A stretch of 64,000 nt of DNA from Phragmitibacter flavus. Lineage in GTDB: Bacteria; Verrucomicrobiota; Verrucomicrobiia; Verrucomicrobiales; Verrucomicrobiaceae. The stretch covers positions 1 to 64,000 of the forward strand of contig NZ_VAUV01000008.1 of assembly GCF_005780165.1 (NCBI RefSeq), read 5' to 3'. Below are positions 55,052 through 63,593 of the stretch, piece by piece (the first letter of the stretch is position 1; every line of letters starts with the position of its first letter). The position numbers and the translations under genes were made by a program. A model generated the notes under the pieces. The model was not told where the DNA came from, made no database searches, and was given only the letters and a program-made list of their open reading frames with translations.

Positions 55052-55258
55052 ATGAGCACCGTTACCGTATCTCCAAAATTCCAAGTCGTCATCCCACAAG
55101 CGATACGAGAAGCATTACATATTACCGCAGGCGAAAAAATGCGAGTATTAAGCTTCCAGAACCGCATTGAGTTCATTCCTTTGCGACCCATTAAGGAGAT
55201 GAGAGGGTTTCTACGCGGCATGGACACTCACATTGAACGCGAAGAAGATCGTCTGTGA
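55052..55258 (+). CDS. vapB: AbrB/MazE-type antitoxin of a vapBC-like pair
   Basis: A 68-residue DNA-binding antitoxin of the SpoVT/AbrB swapped-hairpin fold. TVTVSPKFQVVIPQAIREAL and ITAGEKMRVLSFQNRIEFIPL are the family pattern. The C-terminal tail (about 50-68, acidic EREEDRL) should bind and neutralise the PIN toxin. Its last codons overlap the toxin start by 4 bp (GTGA), the usual coupling in type II toxin-antitoxin operons. The antitoxin probably represses its own promoter, which may be at 55012-55039. Confidence 0.9.
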   Translation: MSTVTVSPKFQVVIPQAIREALHITAGEKMRVLSFQNRIEFIPLRPIKEMRGFLRGMDTHIEREEDRL

Positions 55259-55623
55259 CTTCTATGAACGTCGTCGATTCCTCCGCATGGCTTGAATACT
55301 TCATCGACTCCGAGAAAGCTTCTTTATTCGCACCTGCGATTGAGGACACGGATTCACTCATTGTGCCAGTCGTCGTGCTTTACAAAGTGTTCAAGAAAGT
55401 CCTGCGCATACGAGGAGAAAATGAGGCCCTACAGGTGGCAGCCATCATGCAAGACTCGATGATCGTAGATCTGGATAGCTTACTCGCTCTCGAAGCTGCC
55501 AAACATCAACTCCCCTTCGCAGAAAGCATCATCTACGCGACAACCTTGCGTTACAAAGCAACTCTTTGGACCCAAGATGCCCATTTCCAGCATCTTCCAG
55601 AAGTGAACTATTTCCCCGCTTGA
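55255..55623 (+). CDS. vapC: VapC-type PIN-domain toxin with altered active site
   Basis: A 122-residue PIN-domain protein; normal members are magnesium-dependent RNases of type II toxin-antitoxin systems. D8 (VVDSSAWLEY) and D108 (WTQDAHF) are intact. In the second motif, usually VLYEVFKK, K44 replaces the catalytic Glu (codon aaa instead of gaa), and in the third, E90 stands where Asp is usual (FAESIIYAT). The toxin is therefore likely weak or inactive, or the strain uses different residues. Start: GTG 55255 overlaps vapB by 4 bp; ATG 55264 is an alternative. Confidence 0.88.
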   Translation: MTSMNVVDSSAWLEYFIDSEKASLFAPAIEDTDSLIVPVVVLYKVFKKVLRIRGENEALQVAAIMQDSMIVDLDSLLALEAAKHQLPFAESIIYATTLRYKATLWTQDAHFQHLPEVNYFPA

Positions 55624-55645
55624 GCTGCTTCGACCCCTACCCGCA

Positions 55646-58210
55646 TCACCCCTTCTCAAAAACCACCCGTCCCTCCACCAGCTTCGCCTCCACCACATCC
55701 CCGTCGACGAACTTGCCATCCAGCAAGTCCAGCGACAAAGGATCCAGCACCAGCTTCTGAATCGCCCGCTTCAACGGACGCGCCCCATACACCGGATCAT
55801 ACCCCTCATCCGCAATCTTGCGCACCGCCTCATCCGAGAAGTTCAAGGTCACATTCAGCTTCCTCAGCCGCTCGACCACCCGCTCAATCTGGATCTTCAC
55901 AATCTCATCCAGATTGCTCGCATCCAGCCGGTCAAAGATGATCACCTCATCAATCCGGTTCAAAAACTCCGGCCGGAAAAACTGCTTCAGCGACTCCCGC
56001 ACCAACGCCTCACGCTGTTCCGCATTCTCCTCACCCATGATGAACTGACTGCCAATGTTGCTCGTCATGATGATCACCGTATTGCGGAAATCCACCGTCC
56101 GCCCCTGACCATCCGTGATCCGACCATCATCCAACACCTGCAAGAGCGTGTTGAACACATCCGGATGCGCCTTCTCCACCTCGTCAAACAACACCACACT
56201 ATACGGCTTGCGACGCACCGCCTCCGTCAACTGCCCGCCCTCCTCATACCCCACATACCCCGGAGGCGCTCCCAAAAGCCGCGCCACCGCATGTTTCTCC
56301 ATGTATTCGCTCATGTCGATGCGCGTCATCGCATTCTCATCATCAAACAAAAACTCCGCCAGCGCCTTGCTCAGCTCCGTCTTGCCAACGCCCGTCGGAC
56401 CAAGAAACAAAAAGCTCCCAATCGGCCGGTTTTCATCCTGCAAGCCCGCCCGGGCACGCCTCACCGCATTCGACACCGCACGGATCGCACTCTTCTGCCC
56501 GATCACCCGGTTCGCCAAACGATCCTCCATCTGCGTCAGCTTCGACCGCTCCCCCTCCTTCAACCTCGACACCGGAATCCCCGTCCAGGTCGCCACCACC
56601 TTCGCAATGTCATCCTCCGTCACCTCCTCACGCAGCAACTGCGACGACGTCAAACTCGCCGACTGCTCCGCCAACTGCTTCTCCAATTCCGGAATCAACC
56701 CATACTGAATCTCCCCCGCCCGACCAAAATCCCCACGCCGTTGCGCCTGCTCCTGCTCCGTGCGCAGACGATCAATGTCCTCCTTCACCTTGCGACTCGC
56801 CGCCACACTCTCCTTCTCCTTCAACCACTGCGCCTTCAACCCATCGCCCTTCTCACGCAAATCCGCGATCTCCTTCTCGAGCCGCTCCAACCGCGCCAAA
56901 CTCGCCGCATCCTTTTCCTTCTTGAGCACCTGACGCTCCATCTCGTTCTGCATCACCTGACGCTCAATCACATCAATCTCCGTCGGCATCGAATCCAACT
57001 CAATCTTGAGCCGGCTCGCCGCTTCATCCATCAAATCCACCGCCTTGTCCGGCAGAAACCGGTCGCTGATATACCGATGACTCAACGTCGCCGCCGCCAC
57101 AATCGCCGAATCCTGAATGCGCACGCCATGATGCACTTCATACCGCTCCTTCAGCCCCCGCAAAATGGCGACCGTATCCTCCACACTTGGCTCATCCACC
57201 GTCACCGGCTGAAACCGACGCTCCAACGCCGCATCCTTCTCAATATACTTCCGATATTCATCCAACGTCGTCGCCCCTACACAACGCAGCTCCCCCCGCG
57301 CCAACTGCGGTTTCAGCAAATTGCTCGCATCCACCGCCCCCTCGCTCGCCCCCGCCCCCACAATCGTGTGCAGCTCATCAATAAACAAAATGATCTCCCC
57401 CTCACTCGAAGTCACCTCCTTCAAAAACGCCTTCAGTCGCTCCTCAAACTCCCCACGGAACTTCGCCCCCGCCAGCATCCCGCCCAGGTCCATGCTCACC
57501 CCCCGCTTGTTCTTAAAAGAACCCGGCACACCCCCCGCCACAATTCGGCGCGCGAGACCTTCGACAATCGCCGTCTTGCCCACTCCAGGCTCCCCGATCA
57601 ACACCGGATTGTTTTTGCTCCGTCGACTCAGCACCTGCATCACGCGACGAATCTCCTCATCGCGACCAATCACCGGATCAATCTTCCCACGCCGTGCCCG
57701 CGCCGTCAGATCCGTCCCATACTTCTCCAGCGTTTGATATTTCCCCTCCGGATCCTGATCCGTCACCCGCTGCGCCCCACGCACCTCCGTTAACGCCTTA
57801 CGCAACGCCACCTCCGTTACCCCCGCCTGCTTCAAAGTCCCTTCCACATCCGTGCGCGTCTTCGGCAGCGCCAGCAACACATGCTCCACACTTAAATATT
57901 CATCCTTCAACCCCTTCTGCTCCTTCTCCGCATTCGCGATCAATTCCCGCAAATCACTCGAAAGATAAGCCTGCCCACTCCCACCCGAAACCTTCGGCTG
58001 CCGTTCCAGCAACCCCTCCACCCCCGCCTTCAGACCCGCCACCGCAATCCCCGCCTTCTCCAAAAGCGGAACCGTCAACCCATCCTCCTGCTCCAAAAAC
58101 CCCAACACCAAATGCGAAGGTTTGATTTCCGGATGCCCAAATCGAGCAGCAATGCCCTGAGCCGAGGCCAAAGCCTCTTGAAGTTTGCGAGTAAAGCGTT
58201 CGGGATTCAT
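55646..58210 (-). CDS. clpB: ClpB disaggregase (AAA+ chaperone)
   Basis: An 854-residue Hsp100 disaggregase that works with DnaK to resolubilise aggregated protein. The N domain (about 1-145) has the double Clp repeat. Two AAA+ modules follow: Walker A GEPGVGKT with Walker [10 protein letters not shown], and [12 protein letters not shown] with [12 protein letters not shown] coiled-coil M domain lies between them (about 405-525). Length is typical. ATG 58210 gives the standard MNPERFT-type start. It is a single-gene unit with a 327-bp upstream region containing short palindromes. Heat-shock control is expected, but no CIRCE sequence is visible. Confidence 0.97.
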   Translation of the reverse strand: MNPERFTRKLQEALASAQGIAARFGHPEIKPSHLVLGFLEQEDGLTVPLLEKAGIAVAGLKAGVEGLLERQPKVSGGSGQAYLSSDLRELIANAEKEQKGLKDEYLSVEHVLLALPKTRTDVEGTLKQAGVTEVALRKALTEVRGAQRVTDQDPEGKYQTLEKYGTDLTARARRGKIDPVIGRDEEIRRVMQVLSRRSKNNPVLIGEPGVGKTAIVEGLARRIVAGGVPGSFKNKRGVSMDLGGMLAGAKFRGEFEERLKAFLKEVTSSEGEIILFIDELHTIVGAGASEGAVDASNLLKPQLARGELRCVGATTLDEYRKYIEKDAALERRFQPVTVDEPSVEDTVAILRGLKERYEVHHGVRIQDSAIVAAATLSHRYISDRFLPDKAVDLMDEAASRLKIELDSMPTEIDVIERQVMQNEMERQVLKKEKDAASLARLERLEKEIADLREKGDGLKAQWLKEKESVAASRKVKEDIDRLRTEQEQAQRRGDFGRAGEIQYGLIPELEKQLAEQSASLTSSQLLREEVTEDDIAKVVATWTGIPVSRLKEGERSKLTQMEDRLANRVIGQKSAIRAVSNAVRRARAGLQDENRPIGSFLFLGPTGVGKTELSKALAEFLFDDENAMTRIDMSEYMEKHAVARLLGAPPGYVGYEEGGQLTEAVRRKPYSVVLFDEVEKAHPDVFNTLLQVLDDGRITDGQGRTVDFRNTVIIMTSNIGSQFIMGEENAEQREALVRESLKQFFRPEFLNRIDEVIIFDRLDASNLDEIVKIQIERVVERLRKLNVTLNFSDEAVRKIADEGYDPVYGARPLKRAIQKLVLDPLSLDLLDGKFVDGDVVEAKLVEGRVVFEKG

Positions 58211-58537
58211 AAGGAAAAAAAGATAATGTATTTTTCTGGTGCTGCATCAAATCGGTGCATTAACTGAGCCTAACACAATTTGTTCACAATTCTGCTCATA
58301 ATGAGTAAATTACATCGATAATTTCAATTTTAAGGTCCCTTGATTTATGCCATAATGCCTCAACTGGCGCATTAAAGCATTATTCGAAAGCGCCTTTATG
58401 TCACACTTGGCTCAGATAGACTTCTCATCGCGACAATTGCCAAATTCCAGAGGGTGGATGGGGCTTGTGAATTTTTCCTGGGCTGTATAGGATGATCACG
58501 TCCCGGACACTGACTTCAAACACTTTTAAGTCCCATT
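58211..58537. other. intergenic region upstream of clpB
   Basis: Contains ATAATGC (58352-58358) paired with GCATTAT (58377-58383), the palindrome CTCATAATGAG (58295-58305), and AATTGTG repeated about 11 bp apart in the 58275-58295 region (reverse strand). No CIRCE element (TTAGCACTC-N9-GAGTGCTAA) is present. Whether any of these controls clpB is unknown. Confidence 0.45.
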
Positions 58538-59005
58538 GTGATCCCGATAACGAAAGAAAAAATCAATTCGGGCCTGCCAGCGATCGGCTGCGCAATCCTT
58601 GTGTTTGTTTTCATGACTCCTTTTATAGGGCTCATTCTGAAAATGCGAGCACAAGCCCGGGAGGCTGAAAATGCTTGTGCTGAATTTCAGCGCATCGTCG
58701 ACGCGAACGAACTGAGATCCTGGGTTTTTACTCAGCTAAAAAAGAATCCACAGGGAGTGGAGAGCACAACAACTAGGAATGAGTGGCCTTCCAACTTCCC
58801 ACGATTTGATGCAGACTGCCCTTATGTCTATCTTTACCCCATGGGGCAAAGTCCTGATGAGCCGATGAGTGCCTCCCTCGCCTGGAGCTTTGGGCTTTAC
58901 TCACTGATAGTGTCGGTTTTCCTAAACCCAGACGGAACTGCTGCTGATGTGGATCGGCAATCATCGTGGGCCAAGGGGATCACCTTCTATATTATTGGCA
59001 AATAG
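58538..59005 (+). CDS. small membrane-anchored protein of unknown function
   Basis: A 155-residue protein with one N-terminal membrane helix (about 13-34, IGCAILVFVFMTPFIGLIL) and a mainly extracytoplasmic remainder containing an Ala/Glu helix, a DADCPYVYLYP segment and DRQSSWAKGITFYIIGK at the end. I recognise no domain. The gene is AT-richer and less biased in codon use than its neighbours, which could mark a recent arrival. The start is GTG 58538, the only candidate before residue 26. No ribosome binding site is obvious. Confidence 0.6.
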   Translation: MIPITKEKINSGLPAIGCAILVFVFMTPFIGLILKMRAQAREAENACAEFQRIVDANELRSWVFTQLKKNPQGVESTTTRNEWPSNFPRFDADCPYVYLYPMGQSPDEPMSASLAWSFGLYSLIVSVFLNPDGTAADVDRQSSWAKGITFYIIGK

Positions 59006-59161
59006 AGGATCGGGTCGAATTGGTAATTGAAGGTCCATGCCTCGATTCAAGCCGAGGGTGCCACGGTGGCGATTGAGGGGATAGATCGTCAAGACTCGCA
59101 AAAGCGGCCAGATCGGTTTTTCTTCGCTTACGTAGTCCACTCTTCATATGTTGCTAATGAA

Positions 59162-59236
59162 TGGAGCCGAGGGCCGGATTCGAACCGGCGACCCGCTCAT
59201 TACGAATGAGCTGCTCTACCCCTGAGCTACATCGGC
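59162..59236 (-). tRNA. tRNA-Thr (anticodon CGU)
   Basis: The minus strand folds as a 75-nt tRNA with an encoded CCA. The anticodon loop TTCGTAA gives CGU (reads ACG). D stem GCTC/GAGC, anticodon stem GCTCA/TGAGC and T stem GCCGG/CCGGC are perfect. The acceptor GCCGATG/CCTCGGC has one mismatch at pair 6-67 (T-C), and the discriminator is U. The plus strand over it encodes the familiar spurious peptide GPDSNRRPAHYE, which is not a gene. Confidence 0.95.
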
Positions 59237-59339
59237 GCGGCAATACAAAATGCCTAAGAGAAACAATCTATAAAACCAAATCCCCCTTTGTCACTCAGTT
59301 TTTACAACTTCCCAAAAAGCCTCCCCTCTGGTTTATCCC

Positions 59340-59362
59340 TTAGCCTTTAGCCTTTAGCCTTT
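59340..59362. repeat. tandem 7-bp repeat TTAGCCT
   Basis: TTAGCCT is repeated three times in direct tandem just downstream of the isomerase stop codon (the gene is on the minus strand). A degenerate array of the same unit lies at 60592-60629 beyond the other end of that gene. Confidence 0.75.
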
Positions 59363-59365
59363 CGA

Positions 59366-60343
59366 TCACACCCACTTCAACCGCGTCAGGTCCTGAGTAT
59401 CCACCAGCCCCACCGGCACCCCCACCTCGTTCACCACCACCAGCTCATCAACCCGACGCTGCTCCAACAATGCCAGCACTTCCGTCGCCAGGCGATCTTC
59501 CCGAATCGTCAACGGCTGCCTCGTCATGTAGGCCTCTACCGCCTTCCCTGCAATCATCGGCTCCATCTGAAACGCCCGGACAAAATCCCCGTGCGTAAAA
59601 ATCCCCACCAAACGCCCCACTTCATCCACCACTACCGCCGCCCCTGCCCGCGCTTTGGTGATCACCTCCAGCGCCAGCCCCACCGTGTCCCCCGGCCCCA
59701 CCAACGCCAGCGCATCGCCCGACCGCATCACATCACTCACCCGCGTCAACAACGCACGGCCAATCGCCCCATTTGGATGATACTTCGCAAAATCATCGGC
59801 CTGGAACCCCCGCACCTCCAGCAACACCATCGCCAAGGCATCACACAACACCAGCATCGTTGTCGTGCTCGAAGTCGGCGCCAGGCCCAAGGGACAGGCC
59901 TCCCGTTCCACCTGCACATCCAAAACCACATCCGCATGCTGCGCCAAAACACTTTGCGCATTGCCCGTGATCCCAATGATCTTCACATTCAACCGCCTCA
60001 AATGCGGCAGCAAATCCACCAATTCCCGCGTCCCGCCGCTGTAGCTCATCAACACCACCACATCCCCTTCATCCACCATCCCCAGATCCCCATGCAACGC
60101 ATCCTGCGCATTCAGAATCACCGAAGTCGCCCCCGTGCTGTTCAACGTCGCCGCAAACTTCCGCGCAATGCTGCCATTTTTGCCCACCCCGCACACCACA
60201 ATTTTCCGCGTTACTAACAGCGCATCCCTCAACAAATCCACCGCCTGCTCAAAACTGCCACTCTCCCCAATACGCGCCCCCAGCCGATTCAACTCAGCCA
60301 TCTCAATCTCAATCACACGCCGCGCCAGTTCAGAATAATTCAC
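59366..60343 (-). CDS. kdsD: arabinose-5-phosphate isomerase (KpsF/GutQ type)
   Basis: A 325-residue cytoplasmic enzyme converting ribulose 5-phosphate to arabinose 5-phosphate, the first step to KDO for lipopolysaccharide. The SIS domain has CGVGKNGSIARKFAAT, GDVVVLMSYSGGT and LAPTSSTTTMLVLCDALA, and two CBS domains follow (VSDVMRSGDAL; VEAYMTRQPL). GVGKNG replaces the common GMGKSG. The start is taken as GTG 60343, which gives the family N-terminus; an ATG at 60301 is an alternative, and an upstream extension is less likely. Both flanks carry the same 7-bp repeat. Confidence 0.92.
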   Translation of the reverse strand: MNYSELARRVIEIEMAELNRLGARIGESGSFEQAVDLLRDALLVTRKIVVCGVGKNGSIARKFAATLNSTGATSVILNAQDALHGDLGMVDEGDVVVLMSYSGGTRELVDLLPHLRRLNVKIIGITGNAQSVLAQHADVVLDVQVEREACPLGLAPTSSTTTMLVLCDALAMVLLEVRGFQADDFAKYHPNGAIGRALLTRVSDVMRSGDALALVGPGDTVGLALEVITKARAGAAVVVDEVGRLVGIFTHGDFVRAFQMEPMIAGKAVEAYMTRQPLTIREDRLATEVLALLEQRRVDELVVVNEVGVPVGLVDTQDLTRLKWV

Positions 60344-60410
60344 AGTCAAAAAAGTTAAAATCCAAACCCCACCACACACCACCCCCAACTCAAATCAAAT
60401 AGAAACTATC

Positions 60411-60556
60411 CGTGTTCATCTGTGTCCATCTGTGGTTTAAAAATTCAGAACAACCACAGATGGACACCGATAAACACCGATTCCCCAACCCAAAAAAAGC
60501 TGCAAATTTCCCTACTCAAAAACATTCGTGTCGATTCGTGTCCATTCGTGGTTAAA
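60411..60556. repeat. imperfect inverted and direct repeat GTGTTCATCTGTGTCCATC-type
   Basis: A sequence of the pattern cGTGTTcATCtGTGTCCATCTGTGG at 60411-60436 is followed, after about 15 bases, by its imperfect reverse complement (60453-60480). A third, direct copy of the same pattern (GTGTCgATTcGTGTCCATTCGTGG) lies at about 60527-60551. The arrangement is that of a dispersed intergenic element. Confidence 0.7.
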
Positions 60557-60591
60557 AATCCCACCCGCTGTCTACTGCCACTTCCCACCGC

Positions 60592-60629
60592 ATTAGCCCT
60601 TATCTTTTAGCCTTTAGCCCTTAGCCTTT
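60592..60629. repeat. degenerate 7-bp repeat TTTAGCC
   Basis: Imperfect TTAGCCC/TTTAGCC units ending directly before the TTG start of the glycosyltransferase gene. It pairs with the exact array at 59340 on the other side of kdsD. Confidence 0.7.
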
Positions 60630-60631
60630 CC

Positions 60632-61783
60632 TTGCCTCCCTCCGTCGCCAGCTACGTCGTGGACTTTCTCAAACCCGAGATGCTCCACATCTACCGCCAG
60701 ATCGCTGGCCAAAAGAACGTCACCCCCTGGGTCCTCACCCACAAACGCGAAAACGCCGAATACTTCCCCTTCCCCGAAAAACGCCTCGTCGTCTTTCCCA
60801 AAACCCGCCTGCGATGGTGGCGCCGACTCGTCCACAAGCACTTCATCGCCGCCCCCTGGCAAATCTACCGCTGGGAACTCCATCACCTTCTCCTTACCCT
60901 CGTCCGCACCGACGCCAAACTCCTGCACATTTACTTCGGCCACATGGCCCTGCACCTCCTCCCCCTAATAAAAACCTTTCCGAAACCCGTCGTCGTCTCC
61001 TACCACGGTGCCGACGCCGGCATCGACACCCACAAACCCGCCCGCCTCGCCGCCATGCGCGAAGTCTTCCGCTTCGCCACCCAGATCCAGGCGCGCTCCA
61101 ACAGCCTCGCCAACGACCTCATCGCCCTCGGCTGTCCTCCCGAAAAAATCCACATCCAACGCACCGGCATCCCCCTGAACGAATGGCACTTCAAACCCCG
61201 CACCCCTCCCGATGACGGAGCCTGGCAGCTCATCCAAACCTGCCGACTCATCCCCAAAAAAGGCCTCGACCTCACCCTCAACGCCTTCGCGCAAATCAAA
61301 CAAACCTACCCGAAAGCCACCCTCACCATCGCCGGTGAAGGCCCCCTCCTTGCCGAACTCCAACAGCTCGCCCAAACCCTCAACATCGCCGACTCCGTCC
61401 ACTTCACCGGCTTCCTTCAACAAGAGCCCCTCCGCCAACTCGTCCAAAGCGCCCACCTCTTCCTCCACCCCAGTCGCACCGGCACCGACGGCAATCGCGA
61501 AGGCGTTCCCAACTCCATGCTCGAAGCCATGGCCAGCGGCTGCCCCGTCATCGCCACCCACCACGGCGGCATCCCCGAAGCCATCACCCACAACCACAGC
61601 GGCCTCCTCATCGAAGAAAACGATCAAGCCGCCCTCACCCAATCCATCCAAACCCTCCTCTCCAACCCCACCCAATCCCAAACCCTCGCCCTAAACGCCC
61701 GCCAGACCATCGAAACCACCTTCAACCGCGACCAAAACCTCGCCACCCTCGAACAAACCTACCTGCAATTGATTAAAGGTTGA
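60632..61783 (+). CDS. GT4-type glycosyltransferase
   Basis: A 383-residue GT-B-fold glycosyltransferase. The N-terminal acceptor half has HIYFGHMALHLLPL and YHGADAG; the C-terminal donor half has CRLIPKKGLDLTLNAF, IAGEGPLL and the GT4 signature REGVPNSMLEAMASG with the two conserved Glu residues. The start is a TTG at 60632 directly after the heptad array; no ATG exists upstream in frame before a stop, and the first ATG would remove the N-terminal strand. It lies near kdsD (opposite strand), so a role in lipopolysaccharide or exopolysaccharide is plausible. Donor sugar unknown. Confidence 0.9.
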   Translation: MPPSVASYVVDFLKPEMLHIYRQIAGQKNVTPWVLTHKRENAEYFPFPEKRLVVFPKTRLRWWRRLVHKHFIAAPWQIYRWELHHLLLTLVRTDAKLLHIYFGHMALHLLPLIKTFPKPVVVSYHGADAGIDTHKPARLAAMREVFRFATQIQARSNSLANDLIALGCPPEKIHIQRTGIPLNEWHFKPRTPPDDGAWQLIQTCRLIPKKGLDLTLNAFAQIKQTYPKATLTIAGEGPLLAELQQLAQTLNIADSVHFTGFLQQEPLRQLVQSAHLFLHPSRTGTDGNREGVPNSMLEAMASGCPVIATHHGGIPEAITHNHSGLLIEENDQAALTQSIQTLLSNPTQSQTLALNARQTIETTFNRDQNLATLEQTYLQLIKG

Positions 61784-61805
61784 GATGCGCCCCGCTCCTG
61801 TTTTA

Positions 61806-61922
61806 AATGACCATTGACCAAATCCCAATGACCAAGGGCATGCCCAACCACCCAAACGCCTTTCAAGCCATCCTTTAACCTTTGGACTTTCCTTGGACAT
61901 TGGTCATTGACCATTGGTCATT
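61806..61922. repeat. CATTGGT/CATTGAC heptads and inverted copies
   Basis: A heptad array of the pattern CATTGGT-CATTGAC-CATTGGT-CATT lies at about 61899-61922, immediately before uxaC. Reverse-complement fragments (AATGACCATTGACCAA, 61806-61821; AATGACCAAG near 61828) lie about 80 bp upstream and could pair with it. Confidence 0.7.
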
Positions 61923-61943
61923 CCTCCCCTTCCCCTCCTCCCC

Positions 61944-63353
61944 ATGTTCATCCACGACGACTTCCTCCTCACCACCAAAGCCGCCCGCCGCCTTTACCAT
62001 GAGTTCGCCGAAAACGAACCCATCTACGACTACCACACCCACCTCCCCATCGACGAAATCGCCAGCAACACGTCGTATGAAACCATCGGCCACCTGTGGC
62101 TTGGTGGCGACCACTACAAATGGCGGGCCATGCGCGCCAACGGCATCCCCGAATCCCACATCACCGGCAACGCCCCCTGGAAAGACAAATTCACCGCCTG
62201 GGCCAAAACCATCCCCCACACCCTGCGCAACCCCCTCTACCACTGGACCGCCCTCGAACTGAAACGCTTCTTCGGCATCGACGAACTCCTCAACGAATCC
62301 AATGCCGCCAAAATCTGGGACCAGTGCAACGAACAACTCGCCACCTCCGACTTCAGCTGCCGCAGCCTCCTCACCCGCTCCAACGTCCGCCTCGTCTGCT
62401 CCACCGACGATCCCACCGACACCCTCGAAGCTCATCAAGCGGTTGCCAAAATTGACGGCTTCACCACCAAAGCGTATCCCACCTTCCGGCCCGACGCCGG
62501 CATGAAACTCGAAGACCCCGCCGCCTGGAACACCTGGACCGACAAACTTTCCAACATCACCGGCCAGCCCTGTGACAATCTTGAGTCCTTCCTCGCCGCC
62601 ATCCGTCAGCGTCACGACTTCTTTCATGACAATGGCGGACGCCTCTCCGACCACGGCCTCACCGCCATGGACACCGAAACCGCCACAGACGACGAAGCCG
62701 CCACCATCTTCAGCAAAGCCCGCCACCTCGACACCCTCAGCCAGTCCGACATCACCCGCTTCCGCAGCTATATCATGTTGTTCTTCGGCCAGCTCGACGC
62801 CGAAAAAGGCTGGACCAAACAGCTCCACCTCGGAGCCCTGCGCAACACCAACACCCGCCTCTTCAACCAGCTCGGACGCGACATCGGCTGCGACTCCCCC
62901 GACGACGTCGCCCATGCCGCCGGATTGAAATTCTACCTCGACACCCTCGAACAACGCGGCCACCTCCCCAAGATTGTCCTCTACAACCTCAACCCCAAGG
63001 ACAACTACATCTTCGCCTCCATCATCGGCAACTATCAAGGCAATGAAAACGGCATCGCCGGTCGCCTTCAATACGGCTCCGGCTGGTGGTTCCTCGACAC
63101 CCTTGAAGGCATGGAATGGCAGATCAACGCCCTCAGTTCCGTCGGCCTCCTCAGCCACTTCGTCGGCATGCTCACCGACTCGCGCAGCTACCTCTCCCCT
63201 CCAAGGCACGAATACTTCCGCCGCATCCTTTGCAACCTCCTCGGCAAGGACATGGACAACGGCCTCCTCCCCGACGACTTCGAACTTGTCGGCAACATGG
63301 TCAAGCGCATCTCCTACGGCAACGCCCACACCTACTTCGGCATGGACGTCTGA
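61944..63353 (+). CDS. uxaC: glucuronate/uronate isomerase
   Basis: A 469-residue cytoplasmic enzyme converting glucuronate or galacturonate to the keto-hexuronate, the first step of uronate degradation. The amidohydrolase-like core has DYHTHLPIDEIA (metal His pair), GGDHYKWRAMRANG, VCSTDDPTDTL and a late CDNLESFL/QRHDFFHDNGGRLSDHGL region. Length is typical (about 470). ATG 61944 gives the standard start; an in-frame ATG 10 codons earlier reads through the repeat and is unlikely. No uxuA/uxuB or regulator is adjacent, but a GntP permease lies at 41.7 kb. Confidence 0.95.
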   Translation: MFIHDDFLLTTKAARRLYHEFAENEPIYDYHTHLPIDEIASNTSYETIGHLWLGGDHYKWRAMRANGIPESHITGNAPWKDKFTAWAKTIPHTLRNPLYHWTALELKRFFGIDELLNESNAAKIWDQCNEQLATSDFSCRSLLTRSNVRLVCSTDDPTDTLEAHQAVAKIDGFTTKAYPTFRPDAGMKLEDPAAWNTWTDKLSNITGQPCDNLESFLAAIRQRHDFFHDNGGRLSDHGLTAMDTETATDDEAATIFSKARHLDTLSQSDITRFRSYIMLFFGQLDAEKGWTKQLHLGALRNTNTRLFNQLGRDIGCDSPDDVAHAAGLKFYLDTLEQRGHLPKIVLYNLNPKDNYIFASIIGNYQGNENGIAGRLQYGSGWWFLDTLEGMEWQINALSSVGLLSHFVGMLTDSRSYLSPPRHEYFRRILCNLLGKDMDNGLLPDDFELVGNMVKRISYGNAHTYFGMDV

Positions 63354-63364
63354 TCACGGTCCCC

Positions 63365-63389
63365 TCGGACCACCGACGTTTCGTCGGTC
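63365..63389. repeat. ACCGACG repeat (copy 2)
   Basis: TCGGACCACCGACGTT-T-CGTCG at 63365-63386 matches the repeat at 52809 except for one base (C to T) in the first 22 and one more after them. It lies just after the uxaC stop. Confidence 0.65.
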
Positions 63390-63593
63390 ACCATTCCCCA
63401 TGCCCATCCACAGGGCCCTTCCCAACGCCTTTCCGATCGGCAAGGTGCAAAATCCACCCCAAGTCGTGGACCGTCTCACCAATACCCAGAAACCTCTCCC
63501 AAACCTATGAAACGATCTCGCGATAAACCGAAAATGTTCATCGAATACGCATCGTAATTCTCCAGGCGAAAATTTATAAAGGCTTGAAACGCT

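Noticed and set aside
58211-58340. CIRCE heat-shock operator upstream of clpB
   Set aside because: The consensus inverted repeat is not present on either strand.
59027-59343. Open frames encoding RGPDSNRRPAHYE-like peptides
   Set aside because: This is the well-known spurious translation of a tRNA gene on the opposite strand; the tRNA folds properly.
61875-63329. 484-codon frame antisense to uxaC
   Set aside because: Same GC-driven artefact; uxaC motifs on the plus strand are clear.
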